Assembly: GCF_003429005.1 (NCBI RefSeq)
Contig: NZ_QVQV01000001.1
Location: 1,679,431 to 1,743,430 of the forward strand
Length of the DNA: 64,000 nt
Direction: 5' to 3'
From: Paraburkholderia sp. DHOC27
GTDB taxonomy: Bacteria; Pseudomonadota; Gammaproteobacteria; Burkholderiales; Burkholderiaceae
Positions 57,752-64,000 of the stretch are shown here, in pieces (within the stretch, counting starts at the first letter, position 1; each line of letters begins with the position of its first letter). The notes below the pieces were generated by a model. It worked only from the letters and a program-made list of their open reading frames with translations. It did not search any database and was not told where the DNA came from. The position numbers and the translations under genes were made by a program.

Positions 57752-59422
57752 ATGAACCAAGACACGTCAGGCAAGGGCAGTGAGCTGTCGTCCGGCGGCA
57801 GCCGCTACCACCAGATCTACCCCACGCTGGGCGAACAGCAGCTCGCCATCCTGGAGCGCTACGGCGAGCGCCGCAAGCTCCAGGCCGGCGACATTCTCTA
57901 TTCCGAAGGCGACCGCCACACCGGCATGTACGCTATTCTGTCCGGCACGATTGCGGCAACCCGTTCATCGGTGCAAGGGCCGCAGCCGTTGGGCATTCAT
58001 GGACCCGGCAGTTTCACGGGCGAGGTCGGCACGCTCGCCGGGCGCGCGGCGGTCGCCACCACGCGCGCGCTGGAAGAATGCGAGGTGATCGTCATCGACG
58101 AGGACTCGCTGCATGCGCTCGTGATCGCCGAGGCCGAGTTGAGCGAGACCATCATGCGCGCGTACATTCTGCGCCGGGTCGCGTTCATCCAGGGCCAGCA
58201 GGTCGGCCTGATGGTGATTGGCAGCACGTCCTCGGCGCCCACGCTGCGCCTGCGCCATTTTCTCAGCCGCAATGGTCAGCCTTCCGCTTACTTCGACATC
58301 GTCGAGCACGCCGAGGCGCCGCAACTGCTCGAACGCTACGGCGTGACCGAAGCCGATCTGCCGGTGGTGGTCACCGTGCAGGGCGCGGTGCTGACGCGGC
58401 CGAGTCATCGCGCCGTGGCGGACGCAATCGGCCTCAGCCCCGACCGCCTGGATGGCGAACACTTCGATCTCGTGGTGGTGGGCGCCGGGCCCGCCGGTCT
58501 GGCGGCAGCGGTGTACGCCGCCTCCGAAGGGCTGAAGGTGGCCGTGCTGGATGCCAAGGCACCGGGCGGCCAGGCCGGCACCAGTTCGAAGATCGAGAAC
58601 TACTTTGGCTTTCCCACCGGCATCTCGGGTCAGGCGCTCGCCGGCCGTGGCCTGTCGCAGTGCCGCAAGTTCGGCGCGGAAGTGGGCGTGCCCATCGAGG
58701 CGCTGAGCATCGACTGCAAGGAAAGCGAGCCGTTTCACATCGGCCTCGACCATGACGAGGATGTGTTCGCGCGCGCCGTCGTGATCGCAACGGGGGCACG
58801 TTATCGCAAGCCGGACCTCGTGCGCCTCGAGCATTTCGAAGGACGCGGCATCTACTACAGCGCAACCTTCATGGAAGGCGGCTTCTGCAACGACGAAGAA
58901 TTGATCGTGGTGGGTGGCGGCAATTCGGCGGGTCAGGCCGCGGTCTTTCTCGCGCGGTTTGCGCGGCGGGTGCACGTCGTGGTGCGCGGCGACGGCCTCA
59001 GCGCGAGCATGTCGGCGTATCTGATCAGGCGCATCGACGCCGCGGCCAACATCACGCTGCATACGCGTACGCGCATCATCGAACTATGCGGCGAGGCGCG
59101 GCTCGAAGGCATCCGCTGGGACCGGCAGGGCGAGATCGAATATCAGCCCGTGCGTCACGTGTTCCTGTTTCTCGGCGCCGAGCCGAATACGCGCTGGCTC
59201 GGCGAGTGCGTCGCGCTCGACAAGGACGGCTTCGTGCTGACGGGCGCCGATACCGGCGAGGCGTGGACCGCGGAGCGTCCGCCGCATGATCTGGAGACCA
59301 GCCGGCCGGGCATTTTCTGTACCGGCGACGTGCGGTACGGCTCGGTCAAGCGCGTGGCGGCTGCGGTGGGCGAAGGCGCGGCAGCGATTCAGGCCGTGCA
59401 TCAATACCTCGCACGGGTGTAA
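57752..59422 (+). CDS. Cyclic-nucleotide-binding-like domain fused to thioredoxin reductase-like flavoprotein
   Basis: 556 residues in three parts. Crp-type cNMP-binding fold about 25-145 (LQAGDILYSEGDRHTGMYAILSGTI, GSFTGEVGTLAGRAAVATTRAL); the Arg-Ser pair that holds the cyclic phosphate in CRP is replaced by Ala-Val. A thioredoxin/glutaredoxin-like linker about 150-225 (LRLRHFLSRNGQPSAYFDI). A reductase part has FAD motif VVVGAGPAGLAAA and NADPH motif IVVGGGNSAGQAA. The redox CxxC expected near residue 370 is absent (YYSATFMEGG). Known fusions of this layout exist in actinobacteria and proteobacteria; their substrate is unclear. Start chosen at 57752 (GGAATCC upstream); 57740 is possible. 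Confidence 0.87.
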   Translation: MNQDTSGKGSELSSGGSRYHQIYPTLGEQQLAILERYGERRKLQAGDILYSEGDRHTGMYAILSGTIAATRSSVQGPQPLGIHGPGSFTGEVGTLAGRAAVATTRALEECEVIVIDEDSLHALVIAEAELSETIMRAYILRRVAFIQGQQVGLMVIGSTSSAPTLRLRHFLSRNGQPSAYFDIVEHAEAPQLLERYGVTEADLPVVVTVQGAVLTRPSHRAVADAIGLSPDRLDGEHFDLVVVGAGPAGLAAAVYAASEGLKVAVLDAKAPGGQAGTSSKIENYFGFPTGISGQALAGRGLSQCRKFGAEVGVPIEALSIDCKESEPFHIGLDHDEDVFARAVVIATGARYRKPDLVRLEHFEGRGIYYSATFMEGGFCNDEELIVVGGGNSAGQAAVFLARFARRVHVVVRGDGLSASMSAYLIRRIDAAANITLHTRTRIIELCGEARLEGIRWDRQGEIEYQPVRHVFLFLGAEPNTRWLGECVALDKDGFVLTGADTGEAWTAERPPHDLETSRPGIFCTGDVRYGSVKRVAAAVGEGAAAIQAVHQYLARV

Positions 59423-59462
59423 GCGAAGCACCGCGAACCGCGGCGTTGGTTGCGTGGCGCCG

Positions 59463-59654
59463 TCATTGCATGCAGGCATCCATCAGCAGTCGAAACGGCA
59501 GCGCCAGCAGGACTGCGCCCATCACGCCGGCGCACCACAGCGCGATGAACCACAGCACGCGGTGGCGTCCCGCAGGCGCGCTTTCCTGCGGGCTCGCCGC
59601 CATCGCCACGGCGGGGTGGGGTCTTAGCATCGTCAACAGTCTCGTGAATCGCAT
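59463..59654 (-). CDS. DUF2474 small membrane protein, CioAB partner
   Basis: 63 residues with one C-terminal membrane span (VLWFIALWCAGVMGAVLLALPFRLLM) after a basic, Pro-rich N-terminus. It lies 59 bases downstream of cioB on the same strand, with GGAGTTG before the ATG. Tiny one-span proteins (DUF2474, CydX-like) regularly end cytochrome bd-type operons and stabilise the oxidase. Assignment rests on position, length and the W-x-A-G span pattern. Confidence 0.75.
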   Translation of the reverse strand: MRFTRLLTMLRPHPAVAMAASPQESAPAGRHRVLWFIALWCAGVMGAVLLALPFRLLMDACMQ

Positions 59655-59713
59655 GGCTCAACTCCTGACACAACTCCTGGCTTGGCTGCTCGCGCAATCC
59701 GCTACCAACAGTC

Positions 59714-60712
59714 TCAGTGATATTTCGCGCCCGCTACGGCTTTACCTCTGAACACCCGGTAGCCCACGGTCGTATAGATCAGAATGATCGGAAGAATGAT
59801 CACAGCGCCGACCAGCGTGAAAAGCTGGCTCGAGCGCGGCGCAGCGGCTTCGTCGAGCGTGATCACGTTTGGAATCGCATACGGCCAGATGCTCACCAGC
59901 AGTCCGATATAACCGAGCAGCACCAGCAGCAGCGCGAGCAGAAACGGCGTCGTGTCATAGCGGCGTCTGACTGCGCGCAGCATGAAGAGTGCGGTGACGA
60001 TCACCAGAAACGGCACGGGGATGAGCCGGTACAGCAGCCCTGAAGCGAACCAGCGCGCGGCGATCTTGGCATCCGTCAGGGGCGTCCAGATCGAGACGAC
60101 CACCATGAAGGCAAGCAGCACCAGCGTGAGTGGACGAATCAGTGCGTGCAGGCGCTGCTGGAAATCGCCGTCGGTTTTCATGGCAAGCCAGCAGGCGCCG
60201 AGCAGGGCATAGGTCGCCATCAAGCCGAAGCCGCTCAGCAGACTGAAGGGCGTGAGCCAGAAGAACGAAGGTCCGGCGAACACGCCGTCGGCTACCGGAA
60301 TACCCTGCAAATAGGCACCCAGAATCACGCCCTGAAAAAATGCGGCGCCCGCCGAGCCTGCCACGAAGGCCAGATTCCAGAGGTTTTTCGTGCGCGTCGC
60401 CTTCTCGCGGATTTCGAACGACACGCCGCGAAAAATCAGGCATACGAGCATCGTGACGATGGGCAGATAAAGCGCGGACAACACGATCGAATAGACCTCG
60501 GGAAACGCGGCAAACAGCGCGGCGCCCCCCAGTACCAGCCAGGTTTCGTTGCCGTCCCAGATCGGCGCGATGGTGTTGATCATGATGTCGCGTTCGTCTT
60601 CCTCGGGAAAGAACGGAAAGATCAGGCCCACGCCCAGATCGAAACCGTCCAGTGCGACATACATGAACAGCCCCAGCGCGATGATTGCAGCCCAGATTAT
60701 CGTGACATCCAT
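59714..60712 (-). CDS. cioB: Cyanide-insensitive quinol oxidase subunit II
   Basis: 332 residues and eight or nine spans. Opening DVTIIWAAIIALGLFMYVALDGFDLGVGLIFPF and WDGNETWLVLGGAALFAAFPEVY are invariant in CydB/CioB. It lacks heme ligands, as expected, and forms the partner of subunit I in the inner membrane. It follows cioA by 42 bp on the same strand. Confidence 0.97.
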   Translation of the reverse strand: MDVTIIWAAIIALGLFMYVALDGFDLGVGLIFPFFPEEDERDIMINTIAPIWDGNETWLVLGGAALFAAFPEVYSIVLSALYLPIVTMLVCLIFRGVSFEIREKATRTKNLWNLAFVAGSAGAAFFQGVILGAYLQGIPVADGVFAGPSFFWLTPFSLLSGFGLMATYALLGACWLAMKTDGDFQQRLHALIRPLTLVLLAFMVVVSIWTPLTDAKIAARWFASGLLYRLIPVPFLVIVTALFMLRAVRRRYDTTPFLLALLLVLLGYIGLLVSIWPYAIPNVITLDEAAAPRSSQLFTLVGAVIILPIILIYTTVGYRVFRGKAVAGAKYH

Positions 60713-60754
60713 ACGGTGCTCCGATTCAGATGAGTTGGCGCAGGCAGTGCCGGA

Positions 60755-62143
60755 TTATTCGACCGCCGCAAGCGGGCGGCGGCCACTGCTGTTCACGTTG
60801 CCGCTGGGCACGGGAGGGGCAAGGTCGTCGAGCGGCGGACCGAGCCGCATCAGTTTGAGGATGTAATAGATGCCGGTGCAGAACACCAGGAAGTAGACGA
60901 CCACGAAGATCATCAGCGAGACGCCCACGTCCTGTTGCGTGACAGGCGACACGGCCTGCGCGGTGCGCAACACGTTGTAGACGACCCACGGCTGGCGGCC
61001 CGCCTCGGTAGTGATCCAGCCGGCGAGCAACGTGATGAAGCCGGCTGGGCCCATCGCCAGCATGGCGCGCTGGTACAGGCGGCTCTCATAGATTCTGTCG
61101 TGTCTGCGCAGGATGAGACCGATCAGCGCGAGCAGGATCATAAGCATGCCGAGGCCCGCCATGATGCGAAAGGTCCAGAAGATGATCGACGAATTGGGCC
61201 GGTCGTCTTTCGGAAAATCTTTCAGGCCGCGAATCTCGCCAGTCCAGGTGTGAGTCAGGATGACACTGCCCAGATGCGGAATCTTGATGGCGTAGCGCGT
61301 CTCTTCGGCCTGCATGTCGGGAAAGCCGATCAGGTTGAGCGACGTGCCGCCTTTCTCGGTCTCCCACAGTCCTTCGATGGCCGCGATCTTGGCGGGCTGA
61401 TATTTGCGCGTGTTCAGGCCGTGCTGATCGCCCACCACGGCCTGCACGGGCGCGAGCACGAGCAACAGCCAGAGCGCCATCGAAAACATGGTTTTGACGG
61501 CCGGATCGCGCCGGCCATGCAGCAGATGCCACGCGCCCGTTGCTGCCACCACCAGCGCGCCGACGATGAATGCGGCAATCGCCATATGCGCGAGCCGGTA
61601 CGGAAACGACGGATTGAAGATGATCGCGAACCAGTCGAGCGGGACCACATGGCCGTTTTCGATCGAGAAGCCCTGCGGGGTTTGCATCCAGCTATTGGAG
61701 GCGAGAATCCAGAAGGTCGAAATCAGCGTGCCGATGGCGACCAGCAGCGTGGCGCCGAAATGCGCGCGCCGTCCCACCCGATCCCAGCCGAACAGCATGA
61801 TGCCGAGAAAGCCCGCTTCGAGAAAGAACGCGGTCATGACTTCGTAGGTGAGCAGCGGCCCGGTGATGGGCCCCGCGAACTTCGAAAAGCCCGCCCAGTT
61901 GGTGCCGAACTGATAAGCCATCACGACGCCCGACACCACGCCCATGCCGAAGCCGACCGCGAAGATCTTCGACCAGAACAGGCACAGCGTCTTGTAGTGC
62001 GGCTTCCCGGTTTTGAGCCACGCCGCTTCGAGCACGGCAATGAAGCTGGCAAGGCCAATGCTCATGGCCGGGAAGATGATATGAAACGAGACGGTGAACG
62101 CGAATTGCAGACGCGAGAGATCCAATGCACTGAGATTCATCAT
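60755..62143 (-). CDS. cioA: Cyanide-insensitive (bd-type) quinol oxidase subunit I
   Basis: 462 residues, with the shorter quinol loop of CioA-type enzymes. The ATG at 62143 has GGAG 8 bases upstream and begins the family N-terminus LSALDLSRLQFAFTVSFHIIFPAMSIGLA with the heme b595 His. Also seen are GVVMAYQFGTNW, DRVGRRAHFGATLLVA, ENGHVVPLDWFAIIFNPSFPYRLAHM (b558 His) and GWITTEAGRQPWVVYNVLRT. Oxidises quinol and reduces O2 to water, working at low O2 or in cyanide. The frame stays open for 34 more residues upstream through a 12-bp repeat. Confidence 0.97.
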   Translation of the reverse strand: MMNLSALDLSRLQFAFTVSFHIIFPAMSIGLASFIAVLEAAWLKTGKPHYKTLCLFWSKIFAVGFGMGVVSGVVMAYQFGTNWAGFSKFAGPITGPLLTYEVMTAFFLEAGFLGIMLFGWDRVGRRAHFGATLLVAIGTLISTFWILASNSWMQTPQGFSIENGHVVPLDWFAIIFNPSFPYRLAHMAIAAFIVGALVVAATGAWHLLHGRRDPAVKTMFSMALWLLLVLAPVQAVVGDQHGLNTRKYQPAKIAAIEGLWETEKGGTSLNLIGFPDMQAEETRYAIKIPHLGSVILTHTWTGEIRGLKDFPKDDRPNSSIIFWTFRIMAGLGMLMILLALIGLILRRHDRIYESRLYQRAMLAMGPAGFITLLAGWITTEAGRQPWVVYNVLRTAQAVSPVTQQDVGVSLMIFVVVYFLVFCTGIYYILKLMRLGPPLDDLAPPVPSGNVNSSGRRPLAAVE

Positions 62144-62563
62144 TGCTGGGCTCCGTGCTACAGGGACTGGCGGGGTCGTATGGGCGAGGCTAGCCGCAAC
62201 GTTGGCCGCAATCTTGGCCACAACTTTGGCCACAATCTTGGCCACAGCGCTGGCCGCAGTTTGCGAAATGCCCCGGGCAGGGACATTGCGGCACGTTCAT
62301 CTTACCCACTTTGATCGGCGCGGGTATTTTCGTGAGGCTATGTGGCCGCAGGCCGTGTATTGAGTGCATCGTAAAGATGTGCCGGTCAGGCAGAACGGTG
62401 CGCTGCAAAAGGGTTAACATGAACGGAGAGTGGGCATGACGGGCTCGTTTGCCCAACATTTGACTCATCCCTTCGATCCAGCCATTCGATTCAACCATTT
62501 GCCTCGATTCAGGCCGCCGGATAACGGCGGCGTTCCGCCTCAACGAACCAGCAAGGGCTACAG
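62144..62563. promoter_or_regulatory. Divergent control region cioA / SDR with 12-bp repeats
   Basis: 420 bases without a convincing gene. Six imperfect 12-bp units of T-G-G-C-C-(A/G)-C-A-x-x-x-x run at 62191-62262, 48 bases before the cioA ATG. No ANR/FNR box (TTGAT-N4-ATCAA) was found. A TTGATCGGCG half-like word occurs at about 62310. The repeats could be an operator array or merely a slipped sequence, because they also keep the cioA frame open. Confidence 0.45.
62191..62262. repeat. Six imperfect 12-bp repeats upstream of cioA
   Basis: Units start at 62191, 62203, 62215, 62227, 62239 and 62251 (consensus TGGCCACAATCT). On the minus strand they read AAGATTGTGGCC-like and would encode KIVAK/KVVAK if the cioA frame were translated from the upstream ATG at 62245. 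Confidence 0.9.
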
Positions 62564-63421
62564 ATGACACATGCTGCTTTCACGCCAGGATCGGTTGCGG
62601 TCATTACCGGCGGTGCTGCCGGGATCGGCCTCGCTGCCGCCAGACGCTTCGCGGACCTCGGACTGCGTGTCTGCATTGCGGATCTAGGCGCCGAGCGTCT
62701 CGCGCGCGCGGTGGAGGCGATCGAGAGCGGGCCGGCCGGCGGGGCGAGCGAAGTGATGACCTTCGAGACCGACGTCAGCCGTGTCGACGATCTGCGCCGT
62801 CTCGAAGCGGCGGTGCAGGAACGCTTCGGCGGCGCCGACATCCTGATGAACAACGCCGGGATTCAGCCGGGCAGTAATGTGTTCGGCCCAGAGGCGAACT
62901 GGGAGCGTGTGCTGGCGGTCAATCTGTGGGGTGCCATTCATGGCTCGCAGATCTTCGTGCCCGGCATGATTGCGCGCGGCCGTCCAGGGCTCGTCATCAA
63001 CACCGGTTCCAAGCAGGGCATCACCACACCGCCAGGCGACCCGGCCTATAACGTGTCCAAGGCGGGCCTCAAAGCGTTTACCGAGGCGTTGCAGCATGAA
63101 CTGCGCAACACAGCGGATTGCCAGATCAGCGCCCACCTGCTGATCCCCGGATTCGTCTTCACCAGTCTGGCCGCACATGGTCGCACCGAAAAGCCGGCTG
63201 CTGCCTGGACACCGGAGCAGACCGTCGACTTCATGATGGAGCGGCTCGACGCCAACGACTTCTATATTCTCTGTCCCGACAACGACGTGCCGCGCTCGCT
63301 GGATGAACGACGCATTCTGTGGGCGGCGGGCGACATCGTCGAAAACCGGCCGCCGCTTTCGCGCTGGCATCCGGACTACAAGCAGGCGTTCGACGCGTAT
63401 ATCCAGAAGCCACGCGCCTGA
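62564..63421 (+). CDS. Short-chain dehydrogenase/reductase, classical type
   Basis: 285 residues. Cofactor loop GGAAGIG (16-22), Asp40 after strand 2 (CIADLG) pointing to NAD(H) preference, NNAG, Asn120 (VLAVNLWG), Ser149 (NTGSKQG), Tyr162 and Lys166 (YNVSK): the full catalytic tetrad. The C-terminal tail (NRPPLSRWHPDYKQAFDAYI) matches a group of 280-residue SDRs of unknown substrate. GCTACAG precedes the ATG and gives only a weak ribosome site. Divergent from cioA. Confidence 0.92.
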   Translation: MTHAAFTPGSVAVITGGAAGIGLAAARRFADLGLRVCIADLGAERLARAVEAIESGPAGGASEVMTFETDVSRVDDLRRLEAAVQERFGGADILMNNAGIQPGSNVFGPEANWERVLAVNLWGAIHGSQIFVPGMIARGRPGLVINTGSKQGITTPPGDPAYNVSKAGLKAFTEALQHELRNTADCQISAHLLIPGFVFTSLAAHGRTEKPAAAWTPEQTVDFMMERLDANDFYILCPDNDVPRSLDERRILWAAGDIVENRPPLSRWHPDYKQAFDAYIQKPRA

Positions 63422-63431
63422 TCTTGCGACG

Positions 63432-63456
63432 CACGGCTCGTTTCAGTCGAACCGTG
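63432..63456. terminator. Hairpin between convergent SDR and monooxygenase genes
   Basis: CACGG-C-TCG pairs with CGA-A-CCGTG around a 7-base loop (one mismatch), 10 bases after the SDR stop and 25 bases from the end of the convergent gene. No T-run, so moderate confidence as a shared terminator. Confidence 0.5.
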
Positions 63457-63481
63457 GTTGACGCGTGGTCGACCCGGATAC

Positions 63482-63790
63482 TCAGGCCGCGTGCAGTACG
63501 TGAATAGCGCGCTGCGCGATGAACGGACCGGTATTGCGCGCGTATTCGGCCATATGCGTCGAGACGGCGTGCGCGCGCAAGGCTTCGACGCTTTCCCAGC
63601 GTTCCACCACTGCAAACGTATCGTCGCCTAGCGGCGCCTGGAAGCCACCGAACTCGGGCACATCCACGACGGCGTCGTAGCTGATGCAACCCGCTTCCGC
63701 CAGCACGGCCGGCAGGTTCTTCCTGAACAGTTCGAGAATGGCCGGACGCTGGCCGGGTTTGGCGGTGATGTGGGCGAAAACATGAATCAT
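63482..63790 (-). CDS. Antibiotic-biosynthesis-monooxygenase (ABM/YgiN-like) protein
   Basis: 102 residues, ferredoxin-like dimer fold. The ATG at 63790 has GGAG 9 bases upstream. Pattern IHVFAHITAKPGQRPAILELFRKNLPAVLAEAGCISYDAVVD...FAVVERWESVEALRAHAVSTHMAEYA is typical of quinol monooxygenase YgiN relatives, with His near the end of the WxSxEAxxxH motif. Likely quinol or redox-cycling compound oxidation; otherwise stress-related. Confidence 0.9.
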   Translation of the reverse strand: MIHVFAHITAKPGQRPAILELFRKNLPAVLAEAGCISYDAVVDVPEFGGFQAPLGDDTFAVVERWESVEALRAHAVSTHMAEYARNTGPFIAQRAIHVLHAA

Positions 63791-64000
63791 GCGGACATTC
63801 TCCGGGCATGGGTTGGAAGGATGATTGCCGGCTGACATCATAGCCGGGTTCGTGCGCCGCTGCAGTCCAAAGCCTTTTCCGTTCCTTGCGTTGCTCTCCC
63901 ACAGTGCGTGCGCGTTCCAGGCTCGCCGCGCGCTTTGCGTTGCCTTGCCAGATCCCACGCCTTGCACACCCCCACGCGCACCGCTCGCGATTTCTTGCAA

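Noticed and set aside
62144..62563. FNR/ANR box before cioA
   Set aside because: Only half-like TTGAT words are seen; no TTGAT-N4-ATCAA within tolerance.

Overview
The window reads as a chromosomal stretch of a high-GC betaproteobacterium of the Burkholderiaceae, most likely Paraburkholderia, Caballeronia or a close relative. The reasons are the many LysR regulators, an OmpC-type porin, CioAB without other respiratory genes, lipoproteins with Burkholderia-like lipoboxes and strong GC bias at third codon positions. That placement is inference. I see no rRNA, tRNA, CRISPR array, prophage, transposase or plasmid function. The region looks like stable chromosome carrying accessory catabolic modules.

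Layout. 1-1161: start of a secreted protein made of 23-residue repeats, cut by the window edge. 1.5-10.6 kb: small stress and metabolism genes (TMEM175-like channel, three LysR regulators, two membrane proteins, an SDR with an altered active site, an aldo/keto reductase, a phosphatase-like protein and an isonitrile hydratase). 11.1-17.1 kb: an envelope-sensing operon (OmpR-type regulator, LysM-FecR protein, CHASE2 histidine kinase, DUF4136 lipoprotein). 17.2-27.5 kb: BluB, a PilZ protein, an SSS-family carboxylate symporter with its DUF3311 partner, MarC, a class II amidotransferase, a CobS/CobT-like MoxR-VWA pair and a porin. 27.6-28.7 kb: ferredoxin-NADP reductase.

29.0-38.8 kb is the most coherent block. 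It holds allophanate hydrolase (atzF), a BMP-type binding protein, two ABC permeases, biuret hydrolase (biuH), the ABC ATPase, a second isochorismatase-fold hydrolase that resembles triuret hydrolase, a DUF3225 (AtzH/HpxZ-like) protein and a GntR/FCD regulator, all on the + strand. Read together, they form a candidate uptake and degradation route: (triuret ->) biuret -> allophanate -> ammonia + CO2, with its own importer and regulator. A site one base away from the TTGTATACAA motif bound by several FCD regulators lies just before atzF.

39-64 kb: hypothetical exported proteins, glycogen synthase, an HSL-type esterase, a GGDEF-EAL protein, an ABC exporter, a LolCDE/Att-like ABC module with a lipocalin-like (AttH) protein, a PRC-barrel protein, a glycine-zipper lipoprotein, an SBP56/methanethiol oxidase-like protein translationally coupled to a membrane protein, a Nudix hydrolase, a cNMP-domain/thioredoxin-reductase-like fusion, the cyanide-insensitive oxidase CioAB with its tiny DUF2474 partner, an SDR and a monooxygenase-like protein.

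A recurrent trait is short, mostly codon-phased tandem repeats (9, 12, 15 and 69 bp), both inside genes and in leaders. All start sites, operators and hairpins were judged by eye; no database search or folding calculation was run.
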